Assembly: GCA_963921425.1 (NCBI GenBank) | Contig: OY992832.1 | Span: forward strand, 20,992,835 to 21,056,834 | DNA length: 64,000 nt | Source: Dryas octopetala | Taxonomy: Eukaryota; Streptophyta; Magnoliopsida; Rosales; Rosaceae | Reading direction: 5' to 3' | Shown: one piece after another, positions 50,141-62,575 of the stretch | Layout of the letters: the number at the start of each line of letters is the position of its first letter | Position numbering within the stretch: the first letter of the stretch is position 1 | Made by a program: the position numbers and the translations under genes | Notes under the pieces: generated by a model | The model's database searches: none | Seen by the model: only the letters and a program-made list of their open reading frames with translations | What the model was told of the DNA's origin: nothing

Positions 50141-51660
50141 TCAAAAGGCATGCATTCTCAAACAGAATTTCACTCAGAATTTTTATACAAAGAGAGAGAA
50201 TCATCCTTTCAAATATGTTCAAATCTATTTTTAACCTTTTTTTTTTTTTGTATGTACGTACAATCTATCATTCTTTTTTTGGCCGAATTCTATTTTGTTC
50301 ATTCTTTGTTAAATCTATTTTTAACCTAACAAACATGTTCATAAACGAATAAATCTATTTTTAGTCATTCTATTTGTTTGGCCATTACCTTGTCAGAACT
50401 AATGCTCTCGGGTAATTCTGAGTTATTATTCTTCTCCCTCATGGGAGGTTTATATAGGAGAAACTCAACAACAACTTGTAGCTGTATAAACAGCTATATG
50501 TAGCTCACACAAAGTCAAGAATCTGCCTTAATTACAAATCTCTGTTTTAATTGCAAATCTATGACCTTGAGTTGACTCTGACACCTTGAGCAGCTAACTC
50601 TGATTTTAACATACCTAACTAGAACTCTTTGTGAGCTTACTGAAGCTCATTGCCTAGATCTTGAGATGATTCCCCATGCTTTATATTTTGTTCATGTTTT
50701 TATTGGTATTTTTGTATTTTTCACTCTTGATATTTCTGTTAGTTTTGACATGTAATTTTCGGGGGATTCTAAATGTAGTTCACAATTTTCTTTCTGTACC
50801 CAAAGTTTCCCACTAATAATCAAGTATTCCAATTTTGTCTTTAGTTATTAAATATTACAAAAAAAAAGAAAAGAGCAAGCCCATATCATATAACTCCATT
50901 CGATCCTACCAACCCCACCACACTCTCTCTCCCTCTCCCTCTCTCTCTCTCTTTAATTTCCTTCTTTTTTAACAACTAAGGTAAAGTAAAACATCCGGTA
51001 TGGAGAATTTAAAAGATTTTGATGAAATTTAAAAGTTTAGGTGTATTCAATATAAATTTTGAGAGAGTCTATTTAAGATTTTTAAAGATTTTTAAAAAGT
51101 TTACGAAAGTCAAATTCTTCTCACAGCTGCCATGCTCTGATTTTTACTGTTTGTACTGTTTGTCTCTTTTTAACATTTGTCATTTATTAATTTTAATTTA
51201 TTCTCAATATTTATTTTATAATTATATTGCTCTACGTAATATTCAATCAAGACTTTTAAGAATCCTATAAAACTATTGTGATATCCAAAAAGTCATTGAT
51301 TTTTGCGAATTTTATCAATTGGTGGAGTTTTATAGACTTTAGAGTAAAGAATTCTACGAAAGTCCAATGATTCTCCGCCATTCTACCCAAAAATTTATAT
51401 GGATTTCATAAAATAATTTTATGCAGGGATATATTTGTAACAGTAGTGTTAGACATCCCACATTTTTATACCACAATTTCATACCACCTTATGTGGCAAC
51501 TTACATGGCATTCATACATTGGATACTAAAAAATAAAAACCAAAATCCAAAAAGAAAAAGAAAAATCTTGTCCAGTAAAATAATGACACGTAAGATGGTA
51601 CAAAAATATGGTATAAAAATATGGTATATATAGCATTATTCTATTTGTAATTAAAAGACT
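50141..51660. other. Intergenic stretch between CML48 copy 2 and the NF-YB11-like gene
   Basis: AT-rich; (CT)n at 50920-50953 and a GGTGTATTCAAT segment at about 51035 resembling the end of the 16.3-kb foldback element. No gene recognised. Confidence 0.5.
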
Positions 51661-51675
51661 GACCGTGTGAGGGAT

Positions 51676-51684
51676 GGCGGGAAA
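51676..51684 (+). promoter_or_regulatory. E2F-type site upstream of the NF-YB11/POLE3-like gene
   Basis: GGCGGGAAA, the reverse complement of TTTCCCGCC, lies 108 bases before the ATG. It fits the plant E2F consensus TTTSSCGS found in promoters of DNA replication genes. Binding is inferred. Confidence 0.55.
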
Positions 51685-51791
51685 TGAACGACGAAATTAC
51701 AATTTAGCCCCGACCCCCTTGATATTATTGTCTCCAAAGACTCGAGCTTAAATAGTGTGCGACCGGATCAGATAGGGAGAAAGAAGGAAAG

Positions 51792-52543
51792 ATGGAGAAA
51801 GTGATAGCGGAGGCGGAGGAGTTGCCCAAGGCTATTGTGCGCCGGGTGGTGAAGGATAAGCTTTCCCAGTGCCACAAAGGCGACGGCGACCTCAACGTTC
51901 ACAAAGAAGCCCTCCTCGCCTTCTCCGAAAGCTCCCGAATCTTCATCCACTACCTTTCCGCCACGTATGCACTCTCTCTCTCTCTCTCTCTCTCGCATTA
52001 TTTTAATTAATCGCACTCTTAATTAATTTTTGATTTGGTGCAGAGCAAATGACATATGCAAGGAATCGAAGAGGCAAACGATCAACGGCGACGACGTTTT
52101 GAAAGCGCTGGAAGAGATTGAGTTCCCAGAGCTTATCAAGCCTCTTAAGGCCGCTCTTGAAGGTTGGTTACTAGTTATTTTCAATTTCATGGGTACATCA
52201 AGTTTTGTGTCCGTAAGGTTTTTGATGAAATGCTCAACTCAGTTGTTTTTACATTCTAAAATTGTGTGTCATGTTTGCTTGGGTCATTGAATGAATAAGC
52301 AAATTCAATAAATTTGAATGTATGAGCAGATTTTGTTTTGTGGGTTGCCTTGCAGAGCTTAGGCGGAAGAACGCCGGAAAGAATGCTGGAAAGAATGCTG
52401 GAAGGAATGCTGGAAGGAAGGCCGAAACATCGAAAACAAAGGAAGTGAAGAAGAAGAGGAAATTGGAAGAGCCATCACGCAAGCAAGAGGAAGAGGAAAA
52501 GGAAGAAGACAACCAAGATGAGGATGGCAGTGGTGATGAATGA
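51792..52543 (+). CDS. NF-YB11: Histone-fold NF-YB11 / DNA polymerase epsilon subunit POLE3-like
   Basis: Three coding exons, 51792-51964, 52044-52162 and 52356-52543, join in phase to 159 residues. Residues about 11-95 are a histone fold: LPKAIVRRVVKDKL, then FSESSRIFIHYLSATANDICK across exon junction 1, then RQTINGDDVLKALEEIEFPE. This matches POLE3/Dpb4 more than canonical NF-YB, which lacks this tail. After the fold come four KNAG/RNAG tetrapeptides, a Lys-rich stretch (KEVKKKRKLEEP) and an acidic end (EDNQDEDGSGDE). The animal homologue pairs with POLE4 in polymerase epsilon and chromatin assembly. The promoter has an E2F-type site at 51676-51684. At2g27470 is the expected Arabidopsis counterpart by family and neighbours. 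Confidence 0.92.
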
Positions 52544-52977
52544 GCAAGCAAAGCATAAACATTTCCTGCTAATTTTGTATTTTTTTTCCTTTTTAGGCTG
52601 TATTTTTCTGCTACATCAAAATCTGAAATTCCCATGATAGTTATTGAAATGGGTCTATAACAATTAGCAATTTCAATTGCAAATTAGGCATTGACAAGGA
52701 GGCTTTTTGCACTTTAGATTGTGAGGTAAGATGGAGGCAGCTACACATTTGTCTTGCTTGGCAAAGAAAAACCTACCTTGTCTTGTGGAGCACAACCTTT
52801 AATTTTTTCTTAGCATCAATCATCACATTGAGTCTCACACCAATTAGTTTCACAAGACACCTGTATTTCGCAAATTCTACAAAGTCTTCCATAACACATT
52901 GAACAAACTGGCAAAATGTAACTTACTCTTACCTATATACCTTAGCAAAGATTCAAACCATGACTCATAAGCTTTGC

Positions 52978-53269
52978 CCGTTTAGCACTGCTTCTTAGAA
53001 GCACTTATAATCAGCAACGTTTTTGTTAAAAGCGCTTATGTTCATAAACACATACAAACTTTTATAAAAAATTTCAAGCGCTTCATACAAAAGCACTTGG
53101 AAGTGCTTCTTATGAAAGCACCTATCACCTATCAGGTGATTTTCAAAAAACCACTTTAAAGTGTTTTTATAACCCAAAAGCACTTTTATTTATTTCTACC
53201 AAACGTAACCAAAAGCGTTTTTACTAATCTAAAAGCGTTTTTGCCAACTCTAAAAGCAGTGTCAAACGG
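52978..53269. mobile_element. 292-bp foldback MITE between two convergent genes
   Basis: Ends CCGTTTAGCACTGCTT and, reversed, CCGTTTGACACTGCTT; the interior has many AAGCACTT/AAGTGCTT and AAAAGCG pairings. It lies between the 3' ends of the NF-YB11-like and LIF2-like genes. Confidence 0.78.
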
Positions 53270-53479
53270 TCTAGTTTGTTGTACTTGAAGGATCAACCAT
53301 ACATATAACCAATTCTGACCAATATGTGTGACAAATAAATATATTGTATATGTTGTGCAAAGCTCATTGAAGAATCAGAATCCCCAACTCACTTTCATAC
53401 ATAATGATGCTGTTGCAACTTCATATAACAATCTTTGACGAGACCCTTCCCCTTGTTCCCTACTTAGAACCAATAACAA

Positions 53480-56400
53480 TCAATATGGGTGATACCTGCG
53501 CCCATGCCCAGAATCATTGTTGTGCCTACCCTTATTTGGAGCACCACTACTCTTGCTGCTGCTCCCACCACCGCCCCTGCCACCCCTGCCACTACTTCGT
53601 TGATGTGAAGGTGAAGGGTGTGATTGGTGTGGCTGCACACCTGGCTGTTGCCTATAATGAAGACATAAATGACTGGTTACTAGATGCATAGAATCAGGGT
53701 GGCACATAAAGCTAAGGAAGATACTAATACTTCATTCATTTCCAATGATTAGGTTAGTTGGAGGGTTTTAATCTTTTCCAGGCAACAAAAAAATTCGGAA
53801 ACAGGAAGAATTCTTTTGGCTCCAAAAATCCAGAAATACATGGTCAAAATGTATTGTTGCAATTATATATATATTAGATTATGAGACAGTGATCCAAGCA
53901 CTACATTCAACGGTCCATGTGATTACACCATGGAACAGAATAGACAATACAGATAGCTAAAAGAATTTCAGAAAACCAGAAAAAGGCTCCTTTGTTATGG
54001 CGAAAATAAATTAATAATTAGCAGGATCAAATCATAAAAAGCAATCATTCTAAAGTTTTAACTGAGTTTTCATTTAGACTTGGCACATCAACCACATCCT
54101 GCTACAAAGTTCATTTTGAAAAATTAGGCTCCTATTACCCATTTTGCAACCAAATTCATTTTTCTTCCCACTTTTGGTCCCTGAACTTTGACCCATGACA
54201 ATTGAATACCTAAACTCTAATTTATTCCAATTTAGTCCGTAACTTTGTGTTTAATAAGGACAAAAAATTAAACTTCCATTACATATTTCTTGTGAGTATC
54301 TTGGGTTCATAACTCTAAATTTGTGGCATGCCAGATTTTAAGAATCTATGAGATAAAATGCATAGAACTCAACTGGTAATTTCTAACCTAAGTTTGATTT
54401 TGGCCTTAATAGACAAGAAATTAAGGGAATTTTCGTCAAATGACCCATTTTCATGCTGTGTTTTTTTCTTTTTGACCTCCCCACCAAAGAGTTTACAATT
54501 TTTAACTCTTTTGGACTGTGAAAGGACTACATTATCACTCATTCAAATTATGGTCAAGATGTGATTAAGACCCCCTCGACCAGTGTCTCGACCACCATCA
54601 AGAGGGGTAATTAGATCTCCAAATGGCTCAAAGAGTCAAAATTGTCAACTTTTTGGTCAGGGAGGTCACAAAAGTAGACAAGGCATTAAAATGGGTCATT
54701 GGATAAAATTTCCCAAAAATTTATTTAGGAACTAAATTGGGACAAATTAGAGTTCGAGTACAAAACTGAGACACAGGCCAAAGTTCAAGACAAAAAGTGA
54801 AATTTACCCAGGTTAAAATGCTTAAAAGAAGCTAATTGGTAAGGCTATTTAGAGGTTTTCTTTCATTTTAAGATCCCAAAAAAGAAGTCTAGGCATCTTT
54901 GTGTAAACAAACCAAGACCTAATTCTGTTGAAGGAAAAATCACTAGTCAGTTCAAATTTATAAGTCCATAGGGACAAAATTGACTAAACAAATAGAACAG
55001 CAAACTAATTTTGTATGGATCAGTTTCTTGTCAGAGCAGACACATTGCTGTCAGTATTTGGTTGCCTGAATAGAGGATCACTGGAATCTAGAGTTGAAAA
55101 GAATGAACAAGAGAGGTGGGATTTTAAGTACCTGTCCAAATCTCGAGTTTTCATACTTTAAGCATTATATACTGAGAATTTGTATTGTTTGTGTAAGTTT
55201 CACTGCTTGTACATAAACATACACACCTCTCGAGCTATATTTTAGAAGACTTTGGCACAGTATGATTTTATTTATCCAATTATGTATTTGGTAGCAGGCA
55301 GAAAACATTAAAAAAAGTGATGCCATATAAATTCTATATGAGGCAAACGATGTACTGTGCTTACAGAACATATCCAATCCGTCCATCAGGCAGGAGCATT
55401 GGCATCATTGCCATGCCAGCAGGAGCTGGTCCCTGTCCAGACATCAATGGCTGCAATCAGATTACAGAAGAATTTAGAAATTATGTACTTAAAACATGTC
55501 ACAAAAGATCAATTCTTTATGCTTTAGGTTCTCATATTTGGGATTAGTAGCATTAGATCACCAAATGTTTGCATGTCATATGCTTTGAACAAAGCATGCA
55601 AAATCACATTAAGTACTTTTAAAGATCTACAACATATGAATGGAGTTTAGACAATTGATAGTTGTCTTAGAAGTTATATATCGATTAGGAAGACCTTAAG
55701 AATGCACATTCCTGTTTCTAGGAACTTGTATGAAGCCTATTATAAATAGGGTTTTTTGTTGTAAAATCTGATTAGCCATAATAAGAGTTCTATATTATCG
55801 CACAGTTTGCACCTCTTCTTCAATATGGAACTCTTTTGTCTATTAGTTGTAGAACCTTTACTCTTTAAATATTCTCTTTTGATTAGAGGCTTTAAAGACT
55901 TCATCAATGTCCCTCCCCTCCCCTTTTATATTCTATTCCCACCAAGATACCCCCAGGGCTGGATGTTTCTTCATATGTATTTTATTGCCTCCCCCCCAAA
56001 AAAAAAGGCACTCAAACTGCTACAAAAGCACAAAACAAACGGAAAAGAAAATTGGGGATCAACAATCTAATATCATATTAGGAAAACCAGGCACAAACAA
56101 TAATAACCAGGTCATGGTAAAAAGTCACCTTCAAGGTAATTTAAAGCTAAATAGTGACTGCCCATGAGCAATATATGTGAAGACTAAATAAAAAAATTCC
56201 ATGAGCAAAAATGTAAATCTCAAATGAATATTCATTAGAAATTGTAAATGAACAAAGGAAAATTAATACTAAGCACATATCTCACCTGTGCAAAACCTGC
56301 AGTGCCATACCCTGCAGCACCATAACCTACAGCTCCATACCCTGCAGCTCCATACCCTGCAGCTCCATATCCTGCACCCCCAGCCATACCATAAACAACA

Positions 56401-58941
56401 CGAGGTGGATAACTAGGAAGCAATCCTGAATTCTGTGAATTTGATCCACCAGACTTTTGATCTGCCTGTGGCCTTGCAAGAGAGCAATCCAACCGCTGGC
56501 CTGAAAATAATGAGAGATCAAACATTACAACTACTTTGACCATCTTGAGAAAGGAAAAAAGAAAAAAAGAAAGAAAATGCACATAAGACATTAAAGAAAT
56601 TGTCACCATCAAGTTCATAATTTTCAGTGTTCTTCAATGCTTTCATAGCACTCGACCGCTCTGCAAAATGTACAAAACCAATTCTATTCTTTTCCTGTCC
56701 AGATTTTGCAGCTGGCAGAACCACTTTCGTAATTTTCCCATGGTGTTCAAATAACTTCTTTAACTGGTCTTGGGTCACAGTTTTAGGTAAATTCTTCACA
56801 TAAACTGCCTTCACCTGTAAGAGATGGGCTAAATTAAGATTTACCATATTTAACATTCAGAGACCAAGCAGCACACAACAAATATTTGCAAAATAGGAGA
56901 TGATAACCTCTAGGTCCCAGGACTGGTTCACAAATTAATGGATGAGACCTTTCTAACAGAAATACAGTAAAAACGGTTGGAAATTGGTCGCCATGTGAAG
57001 CAAGGACATTTTGGGGTTATTTAAATAAGAGGATAAGGCCTAATTTTATCATTAACAAAGTGAAAGCCATTCAAAGATCACAGTAATGAACAAGCAATAG
57101 GTCAAAATTTATACAATCTGATAGTGTACATACTCTAGCAAGTGGTCACCTCCATCAAATGATTACAATATCACGTGGGGTGCATTAGGTGCTAATTGGT
57201 TGAGTCTAAATTACCACACACCACCACCCTTCTTTTCACCCCATAACCATGCATCTGTAAAGGGGCTACCATTTTATAACTCCTATAGAGTATTAACTAC
57301 AATTTACCTAATAGTATTCATATTTTAGCAACTTCATTCCTACGTGCACACCATGATAAATACATATATGGCCTTCTGTCGACAAGTAAAAGTCCAAAAA
57401 CAGCACTACCAAGTCAAACATTGACATTGTCGTTAATATTCCAGCTACATAAAGTTTAATCCTCAGCCATCAAATGTGAAGAAAACAGGAAGAGAAAGAA
57501 AATAGAGTTACTAAGCAACAACCTGAGAAGCAGAAGAAGACTCGGCATTTTTAGGGTCAGCCCAGCTCACTGTTGGAGAATTATTATCTAGCTTAAATTT
57601 TGAGTCCATCATTTTCTGCCTTGAATATTCAGCACATGCATGGTTATAGTAGTCAATGAAAGCAAAGCCCCGGTTATTGCTTGTGTTCTTCATATCCTGT
57701 GACATAGAGTTGAATAAACAATGAGTAGAAAAACTAATAAACCAGAAAACGAGCATAACCACTGAAAGTGAGTTACCCAAAACTTTCGGAAAGATAAAAG
57801 TTTAGCAGGCTGAGAATTGAGGGATAAAAATAACAGACACATAACATACTAACAAAACCAACAATAACAATGTGCAACCACTGCACTAACCTTGACCAGT
57901 TCTACACCCGTAACTCCAGGCCCAATCTCCATCACAACCTTCCTCAGATCTTCTTCTCCCCAGTTCCTTGGAACATTGCCAATGAACAAACGGTGCTTTG
58001 CTTTAGATGTTGAACATTTTATTCTTTTACCCTGAGAGAGAGAGACAGAGACACAGAGAGTCAATTCAAAAGCCGAGCAGCATATTTAGAATGAATAACA
58101 AAATGCTCAGAGTGTAAGGAGACAAAACGTTCAAAAAAAAAATATCTTACATCTTTTATTCCCTATCCGTACTTATATTTCAAGGATTAATACATGTGTG
58201 CCCCAAAATTATATGCTTATGAACAAGAAGGTTATGTTACCTTAAATTCAGTATTATTCAATTCATCAATGGCATCAGAAGCCATTTCCACATTTCTGAA
58301 TGTCACAAATGCAAAGCCCTTATTCTCATCTGAATCTTTGTCTTTCATAATCCGGACCTGTTATTACAAAGTACAGTACAAAGTTTATTTTTATAAAATT
58401 TAAAAAAAAAAAAAAAAACCATAAACAGGCATGGCACTCCAAAAAGAGCAATTCAACTAACCTCCGTAACTTCTCCTACAGCCTCACAAAAAACCTTTAA
58501 ATCCTCCTGAGAAGCATCATGAGGAATGCCACCGATATAAACTTCAGAACCATGTGGAGGAAGGGCAAGAAGTTCGGCATGTTTTTTCTTCTCGTCTTCT
58601 TCTTCGGACCTCACTTCACCACTGCTATGGGATTTCTGGACATCAGTTCCAGTGGCATTATTAGCATCTTCATCCTCCACATCCTCTTCCTCCTCCTCCT
58701 CCTCCTCTTCTTCCTCTACTTCTTCTTCTTCTTCTTCTTCTACCTCTTCTTCTATTTCTTCCATTTCTTCTATTTCTTCTATTTCTTCTTCTTCCTCTAC
58801 TTCTTCATACTCAACCTCTTCATCCATTGCCTCCTCAGGATCATTGTCTCCATCAAGATCAACCTTCTCATCAGACTCTATTGGCTTTTCAGGTTCAACT
58901 GGTTTAGCAACTGATGAAGCATTTGCCTTTGCCCTTGGCAT
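53480..58941 (-). CDS. LIF2: hnRNP Q-like RNA-binding protein with three RRMs, LIF2-like
   Basis: Eight coding exons on the minus strand: 58941-58462, 58357-58241, 58031-57891, 57696-57523, 56814-56607, 56500-56286, 55450-55365 and 53651-53480, joining in phase to 530 residues. Residues about 24-92 are almost pure Glu/Asp. RRM1 is about 132-208 (VYIGGI, KGFAFVTF), RRM2 about 212-290 (LFIGNV, RGFAFIDY), RRM3 about 306-380 (VYVKNL, RIGFVHF). The tail has GYGAA repeats and an RGG-like GRGGRGGGG, then HGRRYHPY. Arabidopsis LIF2 (At4g00830), of this layout, binds LHP1 and acts on flowering and floral homeotic gene silencing; hnRNP Q proteins also act on RNA processing. Symbol by family resemblance; a LIF2-LIKE paralogue is possible. 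Intron 7 holds a foldback element. Convergent with the NF-YB11-like gene. Confidence 0.93.
54163..54806. mobile_element. Foldback element in intron 7 of the LIF2-like gene
   Basis: The left arm (CACTTTTGGTCCCTGAACTT, CTCTAATTTATTCCAATTTA) pairs with the right arm at 54730-54806 (AAATTGGGACAAATTAGAGT, CCAAAGTTCAAGACAAAAAG). The intron is 1.7 kb and both splice sites lie well outside the element. Confidence 0.78.
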
Positions 58942-58979
58942 CTTATGTATCTAATTATATAAGCTTGCAAGGCAACTGT

Positions 58980-60300
58980 GAAGAAGACACAGAAGCCAGA
59001 AGAATTCATGGGAAGAAGTAAACACATATTGAAAGGAGGAAACAAAATGAATGGCCAAAAGGAGCTGCAGAGTATGATTCTCAATTGAACTGGGTTCATG
59101 AGATCAGACTCAAAAGGGGTTTCAATTTGAAAGACGTTTATTAAGGGGCAATGATAACATTAGCAGCAGATTAGAGACAAGAAAAAGAGTTTTCTGAATG
59201 ATTATCATGAGGATTATGAAGGTGGTCCAGTTATTCAAGAAATGAATTTCTTGAAACCACAATGAGACTGCTGTCCAAAAGAAAAATTATTGGCTAGTTT
59301 AACCTTACCCAAGGGTGCATTTTAACCTCATTACAATAATAAGAATAGCATCGAAGCAGCATATAAGGATCTAGGGGATAAAAATGTTGTCGATAATTGG
59401 AGAAATTATGGAGACGTCTACAATGCTTCATGGGTATGCAAGGTGACAAAACAAAGTGAGGGAAAAGTAGTCCCCAAGATTCTATTTAGATCATTCAGAT
59501 ATAAAAGGAATCAGACCTTGCAACAAAAAGGAGAATCAAGCCACAACATAGTCCAATTTGACAAAGATAATACCAGTTCCAAAATAAATGTACCAATCTG
59601 GGTACCTTCCTGCAATAAATTGACATATAACGACTGAGATGGGGATGGACATTACATCTATGATTTACATAACCAATATGCACAATCATAATTCAATATG
59701 CAATAGTACATCCTCTCCACCCCTTCTCATTTTGAGAAAGATAGAACTTGAACCAGGGGCATTTCGACAAATGACACATATGAGATTTGATAAAAATCAG
59801 TTACCACCTTCTTAAAAAGAGGATATAGGATAAATGGATTAGAGTACATTATCTCTAATGAAATATATGTAGGTTCTATTCAAAGTGGAATCATAGATAG
59901 CCGTATAGGAAACTACATGACTCAAAGGTACATAACATTTTACAGTCGTTAATCATCTAGCAGGGATGATGTAGAATAACTCATGTTGCTTTTCTTTTTT
60001 CTTTTTCTTTCTTTCTACTTTGCAACTTCCTTTTAAAAGGATTTTCTGTTTTTAGCAACCTCAATCACTAAGAAACCCCACTCAGAAAATGCAAATGGAC
60101 ACCGGGAAAGTTGAGAACTTTTGAAACCCCACTTGAAATATTCCAAAACCCAGCTCACATAATTAGGAGGCCATTCACAACTGGCCTTGAATTTCAACAA
60201 ACACAGTCACAAAAGAGAAATGTATTTTCTACTTGAAAAAACCAGCAAGCAAAAGTACCATGCAGAATAATAGTAAACAGTCTAGAGAGAGAGAAAGTAC
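58980..60300. other. Predicted 5' UTR intron of the LIF2-like gene
   Basis: Lies between the putative untranslated exon (ending at 60301) and the acceptor before the ATG exon. No gene or transposon was recognised inside. Confidence 0.45.
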
Positions 60301-60419
60301 CAAATGAAATGAGTAAATCTGAGGAGGTTTTACTTTTCTTTGTTTTCGGATTGGGGAAGCTCGAATCCGAACTTTGGGGTTGGGTGGAAATAATTGAAGT
60401 CTGGCTCTCTAGTTTTATA
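60301..60419 (-). promoter_or_regulatory. Predicted promoter and untranslated first exon of the LIF2-like gene
   Basis: On the minus strand TATAAAA occupies 60419-60413. The following leader ends at 60301 before the donor GTACTTTCTC. An acceptor CAG at 58978-58976 precedes the ATG at 58941, implying a 5' UTR intron of about 1.3 kb. Signals only. Confidence 0.5.
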
Positions 60420-60598
60420 TGCAAAAGCCAAAAGGGGACAAACCCTAGACAGAAACGTGGCCAAATTTGAGATTTGCCGACCGATAGAGCCTAGAGGATT
60501 CCGCTAACAGTTACATGTAGATTCACAGTAGCAAATAGGGCGACCATAATTGGGTTTTACTGCTTCACTTTCTTACCTCATGTTTGGGTACTTGGAAT

Positions 60599-61857
60599 CA
60601 AGGAATAAAATAATTTCGACGAAAATTTCGAAGATTTTTAAATTTCGACAGAAATTAGATGGAAATGACGAAAATTACTATCAAAATACGAAAATTTTGA
60701 ATGAAACTTTACCATATGTTTATTTAACATATTATCTACTTAATTGATAAAAAACATTGAAGAAATCAAATTATATAGTAGGTTTCATGTAATATAAGGT
60801 GAATATAATGCGCGCTGGAACAAATACTGTTAAATAAAATTAGTATAATGAATAAACAAAATTAGTATATTTTTAATTTATACTGTATAATTTAATTATA
60901 CTCTACAATCTAAACCCTAATACTCTATATATTCTATATACCCTAATACTCTATAATCTATACATTAAACCCTATATACTCTATATTTTTTAGGATCTTA
61001 GGTTTTAAGCCTTTTAGAATACTTTTAATTATTTTTTTATATAGAAATGTATTAAAGTTTAAGGTTTAAAATAACTAAAAGAAATCTCAAACCTTTTTTT
61101 CTTCTTTCCAATTGCCCAAAGGCCCCAAACCCCCCCCCCCCCTTTTTTTTCTTTTTTTTTTATTTCCTTACCTTTTTTTCCCCGTGCCTCACTCTTCAGT
61201 CTTTTTTTTATTTTTTTTCCTTCCTTCCTTTTTTCCCGTGTCTCTTACTTAGCCAAGCTTTGTCTTCACTAAGTGTAACAACCCAAATTTTGGCTTATGG
61301 TAATTTTGTTACTCAAATTTTTCAAATTTGTTTTAAGGTTTGTTTAAAGGAATTAGAAATTTCTTTAAATTTATTTTAACTAACTTAGACCTTTGGTTGT
61401 GGTTCTAGAGCTTAGTTGTGTGGAAATGAATTTTAGAAAATGAAAATTCAAGAATTTGACGATTATTATTTTTTTCAGAATTAAATTATAAGAGTAGGAT
61501 TTTTCATAATTTTTTTGAAAGCAATTTGACTATTTTGAGGTTATAGGAAATTAGTACTCATCAATACGAGTTCATAGAATTTTTCGGTGAATTATTTGGA
61601 GTCTCGAGCTATTTTTGGTGAATTTTTGAAGTTGGAGAAAATGGAAAATATGAAAATTTCGAAGATTTCGATAAATTTCGGTAAATTTCGATAAATTTCG
61701 GTAAATTTCGGTAAATTTCGGTAAATTTCGATAAATTTCGATAAATTTCGGCGAAATTTTCCCGAAAAATTATTAAACATGTGTTTCGATTTCGACACCC
61801 TAAAAAAACGAAATTTTCGGCGAAATTTCGTCGAAAATTTCGAAATTTAATTCCTTG
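60599..61857. mobile_element. Non-autonomous hAT-like element, 1259 bp, 8-bp target duplication
   Basis: The ends are CAAGGAATAAAATAATTTCG and, reversed, CAAGGAATTAAATTTCGAAA. CTTGGAAT flanks both sides (60591-60598 and 61858-61865). The interior is the reverse complement of the 41.5-43.2 kb element (for instance GAATATAATGCGCGCTGG). It holds an array of AAATTTCGGT units and C/T runs; no transposase. Confidence 0.9.
61667..61752. repeat. Minisatellite of a 10-11 base AAATTTCGGT / AAATTTCGAT unit
   Basis: About eight consecutive units of GTAAATTTCG or ATAAATTTCG near the right end of the hAT-like element. The minus-strand frame of repeated YRNLPKF across it is an artefact. Confidence 0.92.
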
Positions 61858-62319
61858 CTTGGAATCAGAATCCAAATAAGATAAAAATAAAAATAAAAAT
61901 CCCAAGTCTGTGAAACGGGAAATTCGCATGCTATTTTTTAAATTCAATTTTTCATACTAGAATCTAGGTTTATAAACAATTGAATTAGTTTGCATGGCAA
62001 TGCAAATCTACATTTCAGATTAAGTTGTGTGAAACAATTAGAATAGAAAGAATCCGAATGAAACATTTTCACTAAATGACATGATAACTATTTTTCTTTT
62101 TTTTTTGGGGGAATTGAGTATGATTTCCTATGACATATTTATTAACTTTTTCCTTGTCCATTGTAAAGGAGAAGAGCATTGAATTTAGGGATGATTTTGG
62201 ACACGACTTAAAAACGACACAAAATAAATGAGTTTGTGATATATATTATATACATAAATGATTTCTCGATCACCAGACGCTTACCTAACCACCCAGTAAC
62301 TACAAAATGGGGAATTCCT

Positions 62320-62575
62320 GTACATCTTCATTAATAAATTATCTTTACAAAAAATTAGCCAAATTAAAAATCATTTGCATATCTAACTTTGATCAAACAA
62401 ATAGACGGTTTCATCTAAAATTTTTGATTCGTCTATTTGTTTGATCAAAGTTAGATAGACAAATAATTTTCGATTTGGCTGATTTTTTGCAGAGATGATC
62501 TATCAATGAAGATGTAAAAAATGAACAATTCAAATCGACATAAAACGACTCGTGTGGACCCCACAAGGGGTATCC
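62320..62575. mobile_element. Truncated relative of the 17.9-kb foldback MITE
   Basis: Shares CAAAAAATTAGCCAAAT, AACTTTGATCAAA, GATGATCTATCAATGAAG and ACGACTCGTGTGGACCCCA with 17861-18261 and also folds back on itself. The terminal CAGG ends and a target duplication were not found. Confidence 0.8.

Noticed and set aside
55560..55905. Possible LTR in intron 6 of the LIF2-like gene (TATAAATAGGG followed by AATAAGAG)
   Set aside because: No TG...CA termini or target duplication could be fixed.
58519..58954. Plus-strand frames of 131 and 100 residues opposite the LIF2-like exon 1
   Set aside because: Antisense to the Glu-rich exon; poly-Ser/Phe composition is a shadow of GAA/GAG codons.
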